Of a DNA stretch of 64,000 bases, positions 27,906 through 40,700 are shown piece by piece. The stretch is from NCBI GenBank assembly GCA_028751875.1, contig CM054158.1, positions 9,320,302 through 9,384,301 on the forward strand, given 5' to 3'. Origin of the DNA: Rapana venosa. Its lineage: Eukaryota > Mollusca > Gastropoda > Neogastropoda > Muricidae. Numbering within the stretch: the stretch's first letter is position 1; every line of letters begins with the position of its first letter. The notes beneath the pieces are model-generated. The model searched no databases, was not told the origin of the DNA, and worked only from the letters and a program-made list of their open reading frames with translations. Made by a program: the position numbers and the translations under genes.

Positions 27906-29477
27906 AGTTGGTTTCTAGGTCCAGTAAAATTACAATATAATAAAGCTTGTCCACAGTTGTGTTGAAATTCAAATTGCTGCAGCGGTATTTTCTGAAATTT
28001 TAGTTAAAGGCTTTGGAGACTCATCTTCCAACATGTTTTGGTACCCAACCAATGACAATGTCAGTGAGTGTGCTTAACATTAATAACAACCAAAGCCCTG
28101 ACTCCTCTCCCTCCCTGCCACCCTTCCTTGGCATTACACCTTTAGCTGCAAAACCTGATGGATGCAGGTCTGTCATCCATTTGTAAATATAAAAAGAATA
28201 TATATTATATATAAATAATGTATGTATGTATATATATATATATATATATATATGGCTCAGCACTAAGGTATTAATAATAATAATATATGGAATATTACTC
28301 TCCTAAAACTGAGCAGCTCCAATTTCACTCAAAAAGATTCATGTTTGTGATGGCAGAAAGTTCGCCCTCTCACCAGTAGTTTGAAACTTAAAAAAAAAAA
28401 TTTCCACACATTGCTTAAAAGTTTCAGAGATTCAGGGTTTATGTATGTGTGTGTGTGTGTGTGTGTGAATGGTTGGGTGGTTGGTTGGTTGGGTGGTTGG
28501 ATGTTGTTTTTAAGAAATTAGTCTAAATCACTGATTCAATCATAAAACTCAATATACTTAATCATTGTTCGATATATACATCTTAGTCAGTAATTTTTAA
28601 ATTTTTTTTTTTACAACTTGTTTTATTTGCATTGTTTATTCTGGTAAGTTGATTGTCATGTGTTTTGGTTTATTCTTTTGTTTTGGTTTGTTTGCTATTT
28701 CTTTTCAGTGTTGATAACACTAACACTACAGTAAATCAAATATGGACGGAGAGTGAGATGGGGATGTGGAGTGGAGGGGTAGACAAAATGATGGGGGCAT
28801 GATCGATCAACAATTCTGTTGATTTGATTTTGTACCCATTTACTGGGCTGCACATGATCAGTTGTTCAACCCCCCTCCCCCAACCCCTTCCTTTTTATGT
28901 TGTATTTTTTGTTTTTTTGCTTTAATGATGAGGAATACATAAAAGGGCACTAAGAAAACCAACCCATCCCATAGATCATGTTGAATTTGCGGAGTTTCAG
29001 GGCACTGTCTAGATTTCTTGAATAAAATAAATCTATAATCCCTTCCGAAAAGAGATAACAAAAACAAATTTAAACAAGAAAACTAACAAACAAGCTCTTT
29101 TGTGCATTTATGATGCATTTATGATTGTGTTCCAACTGATAACAGATCTAATCAGTTATGTGCCTATTTCTAAATTGAAATGTTGGCGTGTATAATTTTT
29201 TAGCTTGGATTTTTTTTTTTTAAAGGCAGGAGAATGGACCAAGAAGGTAAAAATTGGACACGAAGGAGGTGGTAGGAAGAAAAGGAACAAAGCAGAAACA
29301 AAGAGAGGGATAGAAAAGATGGAAATTCTAGCACAGAATTTCCAGAAGGTGGGGATGTTATTTATACTGACAGGCTCCCGGCATCCCTACGGGGGAGTGT
29401 GGTATAATATAAATATATATTAAATGTTTTCCCTTTTCTTTGTTTTGTTTTGTTTTGTTTTTCTTCTATTTGTACAG
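27906..29477. other. Upstream/intron 1 region of GTF2H1
   Basis: Simple repeats only: (TA)n at about 28204-28253, (GT)n at about 28446-28467 and (GGTT)n at about 28472-28500, plus poly-T and poly-A runs. No exon is recognised. Confidence 0.5.
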
Positions 29478-29613
29478 AATGATTTCATGTTGCAGCAAAG
29501 ACCTTTGACAGTAATCTCAGCACATCCATAGCAGTGGCAGGGAGAAGAGCGGAAGGATTGTGTCAGTGTGGCCAGGTACAGGAAGGGTGAAGTGGTGACC
29601 ATTAGGGGACGCC
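29478..29613 (+). other. GTF2H1: 5' UTR part of GTF2H1 first coding exon
   Basis: A strong polypyrimidine tract ('ttttgtttttcttctatttg') and acceptor tacag end at 29477. The next 136 bases up to the ATG at 29614 are then 5' UTR. One short upstream ATG (29487) is followed by a stop. Exact exon start is inferred from the acceptor. Confidence 0.5.
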
Positions 29614-29767
29614 ATGTCACGGTCATCAGAAGAGGTGCTGCTGGTAGTGAAGCATGTGCGGCACAAGAAGTCAGAGGGCACACTGTACATGATGGGGGAG
29701 AGAATGGCCTGGATGCTGGACTCCAAGAATGTCTTCAACGTTAGCCATTTATATGCCGATATCAAAG
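29614..29767 (+). CDS. GTF2H1: GTF2H1 exon 1 (coding)
   Basis: Starts [20 protein letters not shown] and ends SHLYADIK plus one base, donor gtgggc. This is the first half of the p62 PH-like domain. The start matches the conserved SSEEVLL N-terminus. Confidence 0.93.
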
Positions 29768-32700
29768 GTGGGCCGTGGACTCCTTTCTTCACATAATTGA
29801 TATTATTAATGCATTAAATGCATCAACACATACATGCACACACACATATGCACACACACCACACACACACTCACCACACACACACACACACTCACGCACA
29901 GAGAGAAAATTTCACACTCAGGATGAGGTCTGAAGACTTGATTTTATTGCAGATAAATGTAGTCAATTTTCAGTGCATCAGTGATGATACACGTCTTTAG
30001 TTGGCTCTGGCTTGAGCAGATGTTTATCTTTAGCTTTGAATGGCTTGATTTCTACAACAGAACCAACAAACACTTACATTCTAACACATTCTGATTGTAA
30101 CTGGAAGATTCACTTTTCAGTTAAGAGATGATAGCCAGAGAAAAAGTGTTTGTAACTTTGGCAATCATTTTAACTATTCTGAAGTCTGTAGATCCCCCCA
30201 AGAGAGGTTTGAAATGTATGCTAATTTCTAGATGAAGCAAAGTTGTATTAGACTATCTTCTGTTTATTCACAGCTCAGTACATTAGTTTTATCTTATGTT
30301 GATTCACAGCTCAGTACATTAGTTTTATCTTCTGTTGATTCATAGCTCAGTAAGGCAGATGTACCTTAGTCAAATTACTAGTATAGTATTGAGCAAAGTT
30401 GTCATAATTCTATCCTCTGGTGATTCGCAGCTCAGTAAAGTAGATGTGCAGTAAAATTGCTTTCTTCATGCATAAAGTTTAGATTGTTTCCCCTTTGAAA
30501 TGTTGTTTTGACTAGACTGTCTTTGAGGGAATACATAAATTTAAACTTTGTGTTTTATGTGCATAGATCTATTCCACAAATGTATGTACATGGATATCGG
30601 GTGACTGGTTTATCTTTTTATCCATTGTTACTCCTATGTTGACTTAAAAAGTGTTCCGTTCATTGATGGTATGTGTCAGTGACTTATATTTATAATAAAA
30701 TCAGACTTTCTTTCAGTGACTTATAAATCAGGCTTTCTTTCAGTGACTTATAAATCAGGCTGTCTTTTAGTAACTTATAAATCAGGCTTTCTTTCAATGA
30801 CATAATAAAATCAGGCTTTCTTTCGGTGACTTATAATAAAATCAGGCTGTCTTTCAGTGACATATAAATCAGGCTTTCTTTCAATGACTTATAATTACAA
30901 TCAGGCTGTCTTTCAGTGACATATAAATCAGGCTTTCTTTCAATGACTTATAATTACAATCAGGCTGTCTTTCAGTGACTTATAAATCAGGCTTTCTTTC
31001 AATGACTTATAATAAAATCAGGCTTTCTTTCTCTAGTGATGTCTTCATTTCGTTCTCTGCTTTCTTACTGTAATTTGTTTTCCTTTTGTCAACACAGATT
31101 TCTGTGTTTTATGAAGAACATTTCATACCAGAAAACAGTTATGGCAACACAGGTTTTAGTGTTTGACTAAAACTGTCCTTGTCAATTCTTGTGATGATCA
31201 GAGTCAGGGTGCCAGGTGAAATCATTTTAGTACAGAGTTAGCCTCACTGTGATTATATTGGCCGTCTTTCTACCCATGCACCTCTCTTTCACTCATAAGG
31301 ATAAAACAAAACAAAACAAGAAAAATACTGTGTTTCAGTTCAAAAGATTTCACCGGACAGCAAAGACAAGGTTCAGCTGCAGGTTGTGATGCATGATGGG
31401 AGTGCCAGCACTTTCCAGTTTGCCAACCAGAAAGGGCGTGCAGCGCAGCAGGCTGACCGCGATGCCGTGAAGGAGCTGCTGCAGCAGTTGTTGCCGCAGT
31501 TCAAGCGCAAGATTTCCAGTGAACTGGAGGTCAAAAACAGGTGAGTGGACATTCAGTTCAGTGTTGAAACTGTCGAAACTCCTGTTCATCGTAGTCTGCC
31601 TGGTTTGCATGTAGCACATATTGACACTACAAAAATGACCCCCAATCTCTCTCCATCTTTTCAATTCCTACTCATGTGGTTGTAATTGTAACACACACAC
31701 ACACACACAAAGTATACATAGTATACAAAGTAAACAAAGTATACATGCACACACACATAAGTATACATGCACACAGTATACATAGTATACAAAGTATACA
31801 TGCACACACAAGTATACATGCACACATGTATACAAAGTATACAAAGTATACATGCACACACACACACATAAGTATACATGCACACATGTATACATAGTAA
31901 ACAAAGTATACATGCACACACACATAAGTATACATGCACACATGTATACATAGTATACAAAGTATACATGCACACACACATAAGTATACATACACACATG
32001 TATACAAAGTATACATGCACACACACATAAGTATACATGCACACATGTATACATAGTATACAAAGTATACATGCACACACACATAAGTATACATACACAC
32101 ATGTATACAAAGTATACATGCACACACACATAAGTATACATGCACACATGTATACAAAGTAAACAAAGTATACATGCACACACACATAAGTATACATACA
32201 CACATGTATACAAAGTATACATGCACACACACATAAGTATACATGCACACATGTATACATAGTAAACAAAGTATACATGCACACACACATAAGTATACAT
32301 GCACACATGTATACATAGTAAACAAAGTATACATGCACACACACATAAGTATACATGCACACATGCATACATAGTATACAAAGTATACATGCACACACAC
32401 ATAAGTATACATGCACACATGTATACAAAGTATACATGCACACACACACACACTAAGTATACATGCACACATGTATACATAGTAAACAAAGTATACATGC
32501 ACACATGTATACATAGTATACAAAGTATACATGCACACACACATAAGTATACATGCACACATGTATACATAGTATACAAAGTATACATGCACACACACAT
32601 AAGTATACATGCACACATGTATACATAGTATACAAAGTATACATGCACACACACATAAATATACATGCACACATGTGCACACACAGAGATGGGAACAGAT

Positions 32701-34724
32701 GACAGAATTTACAAAACCACATACACACGGGGACTGGATGTAAAAAAGCACACAAGTGCTTATTCCATTATCCTCGATATAAAAGAATAAAATAAACAAA
32801 CACACCACACTCACACATGCACGCATGCACACTCACATGCACACTTACACACACATAAGTATATATGCACACAGGTGCACACACACATAAGTATACATGC
32901 ACACAGGTGCACACACACATAAGTATACATGCACACAGGTGCACACACACATAAGTATACATGCACACACGTGCACACACACATAAGTATACATGCACAC
33001 AGGTGCACACACACATAAGTATACATGCACACACGTGCACAGACACACACACACATTGTTACATTACACATTTACATTGTTATGTTGATAGTTTACAGTT
33101 CCATTGTTACACTACTTTTGTAGAGTTCATTCATCTCTCTCTCTCTCGCTCTCTCTCTCTCTTTCTCTCTCACTTTCTTGTCTTATATTACTTTTTGTAA
33201 ATAATAAAATAATAATAATAATGTATGGAATTTATATAGCGCTAAATCTTGTAAAGCAACAAATCAAAGCGCTCAGATGACTCTTTTTAAAATATTTTTT
33301 AATAATAAAATTTATGCGTGTGTATGCATTTTTGTAAATTTTGTCATCTGTTCCCACCGGCACACAATGGCCTACTCTTTCGAACAGCGGAACAGGATTT
33401 AACATGTGCGCAAGATGTTCTGCAGGCGTTCGCACATGAATAGACATAAAATTGAAGAAACAACAAACACACACACACATGCATGCACACACACACACAC
33501 ACACACAATTGCACACACACACACAATTGCACACACACACACAATTGCACACACACAAGTCAAGAAAGGATAGAAATGTTGCCTGATTGACGAGCAGGCG
33601 TGAAAAGAAGCTGTGTCGGTTTATCTGTCTATCACTGTGCAGACTGTTACAAGAGGACCCTGAGCTGTTCCAGCTGTACAAGGATCTGGTGGTGTCCCAG
33701 GTCATCAGCGCTGAGGAGTTCTGGGCTAGCCGATCTCATGTCTGTATAGCGTCTGTTTGCTGTCACTCCTCTAGTGTACCATTATGTGTTGATGTAGTTA
33801 TTTACTGAGGAGTTCTGGGCTAGCTGTCACTCCTCTAGTGTACCATTATGTGTTGATGTAGTTATTTACTGAGGAGTTCTGGGCCAGTCAATCTCATGTC
33901 TGTATAGCGTCTGTTTGCTGTCACTCCTCTAGTGTACCATTATGTGTTGATGTAGTTATTTACTGAGGAGTTCTGGGCCAGTCAATCTCATGTCTGTATA
34001 GCGTCTGTTTGCTGTCACTCTAGTGTATCACTTATCTATTCATGTAGTTACGCGTGTCTATGTACCAACTATTTGTGACCGTGTTTTCATTTTTAAAATG
34101 TCAGTCTGTTACAAGGTAGGTTTTTTGTTTTGTTTTTAGTTTAATTGGGTCTCCCCCCCTTCCCAACTGCAGACTTGATTTTTGGTCCCTAACTCCCATG
34201 AGAGTGATTAGGGCACAGCACGAAATGTTGTGTCCATGTACAACATTACAGATACTCAGAAAGTGGAACAAAAAAGATACATTGAAAAAGATGAGTGCTT
34301 CACCAGTGCATGTGTACCTAGTAAGTTCCTGTCCGTGTTTCTGCTGTTAGATGTATAGTAGTGAGCATTTGAAGGTGATGGTATCATTGCTTTACTGGTT
34401 TCACCTGTAGAGATTGACAAGTAAATGTTAGTGTCATCATTGAAAATAGATTGATAATTTCTGACATTTTTGTAGTGAAGTTTATGTAATTGTTTGTTTT
34501 GGTCAGAAACATCAAGGATTGTTTTTCTTTGATGTGAAGTTTTAGTTGATTTAACCCATCTCGCTACATTGGTTATTCTTTATTTTCCGAAATGAAGAAT
34601 GTTTTTGGTTCCTTTGGTTTGTGCAGAAATTTTCCAACTCTACAACGAATGACAACAAACAAAATACTGGAGTGTCACCAGCATTTCTTGTGAGTTTCAC
34701 TGTTTTATGTGATTTCACTGTGTT

Positions 34725-34780
<56 letters not shown>

Positions 34781-37700
34781 CTTGTGCGTGTTTCACAGTT
34801 TTATGTGATTTCACTGTTTATATATATATATATGAATTGTGAGAAATAGCTTATGCAAGAGATGTTAAGTATGTGGAGTTATTCATCCTTTACCTGTCCA
34901 GTGATGGATTGAATCTGATGATTGTTTTTGATGTGTTCTTCATAATGATGAAATTATGTTTGAGTGATTGTTTTTGATGTGTTCTTCACACATAAGGATG
35001 TAGGAAATGCTCTGTATAACGATGAAATAAGGTTTAATTGGTTGTTTTTTATATGTGTTTTTGATGTGTTCTCCTTACATAAGGAACTAGGAAATGCATG
35101 GTATAATGAGGACATAAGGTTTGAGTGATTGTTTTTAATGTGTTTACCATACATAAGGAGCTAGGAAATGCTCTGTATAATGAAGAAATGAGGTTTGAGT
35201 GAGGAAGGGCTGTTTTGGATAGAGCGTGTATATTAACTCTCCATAATGAGGGTTAATCATCTGCAGTTTAAAGGGTGGCACTGGCAATTAGTATCTTAAT
35301 TTAAACTCTGTGTGAAGGGGGTAAGGCAGCTCGCAAGTGCTATGGAGTGTGGAGCTGACCTGGGTTCGAATCTCGTTCAAGAGGATTTTTCCTCTAGAGT
35401 TAAGATCAGTGCCCACTCCACTTCCCCCAGAAGTGCTTCATATGAGACTATAAACCGAGGTCTCGTGTGCGAACGCATGCAGAACGTCTTGTGCACACAT
35501 TAAAACCTGTTCCGCTTTTCGGAAGAGTAGGCCATTGTGTGCCAGTGGGAACTGATAAAATATACAAAACTGCATACACTTGGGTACTGGATATAAAAAA
35601 GCAAATAAGTGCTTATTCCATTATCCTCAAAATAAAAGAATAAAGATTTTTTTTTTTAAAAGCCTTGCAAAATGGAATAAGGCTGCAGTAAACACATTTG
35701 ATAGGATTCATTTTTAGACCATTACAGTTTATACGATATGCTGTTAAATTGGATGGTAGTGGCTTTGGCGTCAGATTTTGTTCACTGAAGTATTTGCCAT
35801 GGTTTGTGGTGATGTTTGCTTTAAATGGGTGTTTATTCAGAAAGAAACATACTTTACACACAAATTTATGTTAAGAGCAACAGCAAGCAAATAACTTATA
35901 GTGTCCTAACACAAAAAAATTTAAAAATAATTATTCGGCAGCTAGTAGGCATATGTTTGTATAAAACATAATATTCTTTTCAGTACAATGCTAACTATGA
36001 CAAATGAACTTATCGCTTTTTCTGATTTTGCTGCAATCACATTTCAGAAAAAACCCCAAACTATATGTGATTTAAAGAAGTTAGCAAAAGAGAATCCACA
36101 ACAAAAATAAGCAAGCAAAATAAACAAACAATTAATAGAATGATACAACTGCAAGAAAAGTAGGCAAAAGTGAACACCACTTTAGAATCGGTGCATTGAT
36201 ATTTCATGGTGTGTGCTTTGTTGATCAGGCTGACATCAAACCACAGACAGACGGCGCTAACGGCCTCAAGTACAATCTGACAGCCGACATTATTGAGTCT
36301 ATATTTAAAACATATCCTATGGGTAAGTTCGATGCATGCACAGTTCTCATTTGACCCAAAACTGTGTGAATTTTTTTTTTTTAAGACCATGAAAAAACAC
36401 CCCAAAAAACTTTTTAAAGGATGTTGAATTGTTGTCAGTGTGGAGAATACTGTTTCTAGGGGACATGTATGCTTTCAAAAGATTGTTTTCTGGGCTTGAT
36501 TGGATGATTTGGATCCTAAACCCTACTGACTTGTCTGTCTTGCAGAATTATAAGGTATTTGAATAAAGTTAAAATTTGTCTTGGACTTGATGTAAGATTC
36601 TATGTTACTTTTCATGTCAGAGTAATAGTGTAATAGTTTAAAAGCTAAGGAATGTTGCATGCAGTTCTTGGGCTTAAGGTCAGCAGGCCTTACTTCACAT
36701 AGAATGTAAATGCATGTGAGTGGTTGTGTATGCTCTCACACACACACATACACACACAACTTACACACACTACACATTACACACACACATTACACACACA
36801 CACACCTACACAAACACTACGCACAGTACACATACACACACACAGTACACATACACACACACACATACACACATATGGCATATGGACTCCTGTTTTTGTG
36901 AAAGTAGTGGAGTATTGTCTCAAAAGGTGGGAAGATAACATACAGAAATCAGTTTTGAAGGGTATACACACCTTTGCTTGCAGTGAAGAAAAAGCATGCA
37001 GAGTGTGTGCCTCACAGTCTCTCTGAAAGTGAGTTTTGGACTCGCTTCTTCCAGTCGCACTATTTCCACAGAGACCGCATCGCCATCAACAGCAAGGACA
37101 TCTTCTCCGAGTGTGCCAAGAAGGATGAAGAAGGTGAGGCTGTGCTCTGCGTGTCCCTGCTTCTCCAGCCTCCCTGTTTCTTTTCTTTTCTTCCTGGTCA
37201 TGCCCTTTCTGTGTTTACACGGATCTCTTTCCAGTCACATTTGTTGGTCTGTTCACTGTCTGTTCATAGTGTAATGCAATAAGATCAGTGGAGTGTTGAT
37301 CATTGTCTCAGGAAAATGGACAGTGTGCATCATGATAGTGTGGAGTGGTAACTGCTCTGGACTACTTGTCATTGATTCGATTAGAGTTAATCACTGTGAC
37401 TATCTTGCCTGTGTGTTGCTCTGGTAAACTGAAGTCACCTTCTCCTTTCTAGCCCCTTCATGCTACCACACCCCATGTCTGACGGCCAACAAAGTAGAAC
37501 CTTTTCTCACAGTAGATGTGGGCTGTAAATGTGTGTGTGTAGTATGGAGTTGCAGTCCTTGATGCTTACCGCCCATAGTTCTGCTTGTCAGGAAGGGCAG
37601 CTGTGAACACTGTGACCTGGTATAGACCAGCCTCGGTGTGCTGTCCACAGTCTATCTTAAAGCCTTGAATTTTGGGCTGTTTGATTGTCTGTGTTCTTAG

Positions 37701-40700
37701 GTTTTTCTCTCATGCCTCTTTTTTAATGATGGTGTTGTCACTTAGGCAGCTTGCTTCGGCAAACTTAGATGCCAGATTTTGATGGTAACAACAGCCTGTA
37801 CAATTTTATGGCTTTGAATTGTTGGAAAGGAGTACAGAATGTCAAAATTAAAAAACAATCTAATTTTTAATGATCAGAGTAGGATGTTTTTCAAATGGAT
37901 CTAGAACTGTGAAAACATTTACATAAGTTGTATGCATCTCCTTTTCTCCTTTTTTGGTTTTGTTAGTATATTTTACTCTTTGGAGAATTGGGGAAGGATA
38001 TATGTAATAATATTTTTGGGAGGGGAGTGGGGTAGTAGGAGAGGGTAGTATTGTAAAGTGACTGCCGGTGAACAGACTTGTCGTGTTTTACCAGAAATTC
38101 GCGATGAGATCAAACAGAAAGTGAACAACCCCTTGGTTGACCTGACGGAAATCAAGGACACCGCTGCAGAAGAGGTAAGGAGGAGTGCAAAATCACGTCA
38201 CAGAAATACGTTTTTCTCCTCGTCAGTATTGCTTTGTTATTGTATTAACTGGACGTTTGATGATGGAAGAGAAGAAGACAGTGAGCTGTAAAGATGTTTT
38301 GTCATGAGGCTTTGCATTGTATCAGACATGGCGTTTTATCAGACTAATCACAATGCATATAGTCCCGTCAGCATATTCAGAGGTCAGAGTTAGTTAATAT
38401 GTAGAAATTTGGACAGAAAGATTTGTGTCTGCTAATGGAAAGTTGGCTGCAGAGATGTCTGGCTGGTGGATGGATTGCTCCTGCTTTTGCAGGCATGCAG
38501 CTGCCTGGATATCATCACCAGTACTAGGCAAACATTCATTGTCAAAGTGTGTGTGTGTGTATGTGTGTGCACACATGCATGTGTACGTGTGTTTTAAAGT
38601 GTGGGTATCATGTTGACTGAGCACATTGGCGCATGCTTGGCGTTGACGTGTCTGGCAGGCGTTTCGCGGGATGACAGAGGATACACGCAGCAGCACCAAT
38701 GCTTCCAACCAGTCGCTGATCCGACGCTTCAACCACCACTCCACCATGGTCCTAAGAGCCTGTCAGGGGGAGCCAGTGGCTTCCGCCTCCACCTCCTCCT
38801 CCTCTTCTGTGGAAAACGGAGCCAAGAGTCAGGTCAACGGGCAAGATGGGAAAGGGAAGTTGTCCGATAAACCTGAGGTGGACAACGGCCACTCCAAAAG
38901 AGCACACGGCAGCAGTGACAACAACAAAGATGAACCGCTCCACAAAAAGGTAAGGTGACAGGGGGAATGTGCTGTGGTTGTTAGCTGCTGCTGGCAGTGG
39001 ATCCCGTACAGGTGTGTGGAGGTAGTTTTGGAATATGGGGACTACCCCTTTTCTGCTTGAGTGGAGACTTCAAGAGCACTAGCATGACAGATTGATGCAT
39101 GTATCTGTAAACAGAATTAATCTGTGTGGTGCGTGTAGTGGATAGGAAACACTTTGTTTGGAGAGGTAAAGAAAAGAATTGATGTATGGTGTGCTGCAGA
39201 GTTGATGACACCGAGAGTTTAAAACCAATTGATGCACATATATAATGAAATGATGCATGTGATAGATGAGAAAAACCCCTGTATGTTTATTACTCCTCAA
39301 TTTTTTTTATTGGGGGAGGGGGGGCTGTTGTTCCTTGGTTTACCAATGGTGACATTTTGTATATGTGACTTAAAAAAAAAATCCCCAAGTAAGGTAACCA
39401 CATTCCGATTTAGGGGATATCCCTCATCGTAACTGCGGAAGATGTGTTGATGTGTGTGTGACAGGCCAGACTGTGGAAGATGTGTTGATGTGTGTGACAG
39501 GCCAGACTGTGGAAGATGTGTTGATGTGTGTGACAGGCCAGACTGTGAAAGATGTGTTGATGTGTGTGTGACAGGCCAGACTGTGGAGAGATGTGTTGTG
39601 ACAGGCCAGACTGTGGAAGATGTGTTGATTGTGTGACAGGCCAGACTGTGGAAAAATGTGTTTGAGTGTGTGACAGGCCAGACTGTGGAAGATGTGTTGA
39701 TGTGTGTGTGACAGGCCAGACTGTGGAAGATGTGTGTGACAGGCCAGACTGTGGAAGATGTGTTGATGTGTGTGTGACAGGCCAGACTGTGAAAGATGTG
39801 TTGATGTGTGACAGGCCAGACTGTGGAAGATGTGTTGATGTGTGTGTGACAGGCCAGACTGTGGAAGATGTGTTGATGTGTGTGTGACAGGCCAGACTGT
39901 GGAAGATGTGTTGATGTGTGTGTGACAGGCCAGACTGTGGAAGATGTGTGACAGGCCAGACTGTGGAAGATGTGTTGATGTGTGACAGGCCAGACTGTGG
40001 AAGATGTGTTGATGTGTGTGTGACAGGCCAGACTGTGAAAGATGTGTGACAGGCCAGACTGTAGAAGGTGTGGTTGATGTGTGTGTGACAGGCCAGACTG
40101 TAGAAGTGTGTGGGAGATGTGGGATGTGTTGTGTGTGACAGGCCAGACTGAGGATGTGATGAGTTGGTGACAGCCAGACGTGAAGAGGTGACGGAGACGT
40201 AGAAGGTGTGGTGGTGTGTGTGCAGCTGCACCTGCAGAAGGTGGGGGTCTGGGGGTGTGTGGGGGCTGCAGCCCAGACTGCAGGCAGTGACTCAACTGGC
40301 CCTAGCAGAGATGAGCCGGTGCACTCACCTGCAGAATGTGGAGTAGCCTACCTGCAGTGTCCCACACCTGTAGCGCGCCGCTACACCACACGGACATCTG
40401 CCCCACTCCCATCACCATGCCCAGCAGACCTCACCCTGGACCTCCCCTCCTGATGTGTGTCATCAGTCGTTTAGTATCATCATGTCAGTCAGTCAGTCAG
40501 TCAGCCCAGCCATGCACTCATCATCACTCCCACTCATTCACTCACTCACTCTCTACAGACAGTCACTCACTCACTCACCACTCGGACCTTGTGTGTTTCG
40601 TTTTGGTTTAGTGGATTCTTTATTTCCAGTAAGGAATCAGCACTGTGTGCTTTTTTCATTGTCCCTGTGTGTATGCACTTTTGTCAATTTGTCACCTTTC

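Noticed and set aside
31661..32832. Open frames of 260-390 residues on the minus strand (Cys/Val/Tyr/Thr-rich)
   Set aside because: They are translations of the CA/TA array; all three frames are open because the repeat lacks stops.
39297..40295. Minus-strand frames of 270-330 residues
   Set aside because: They translate the ~38-bp minisatellite and have no non-repeat domain.
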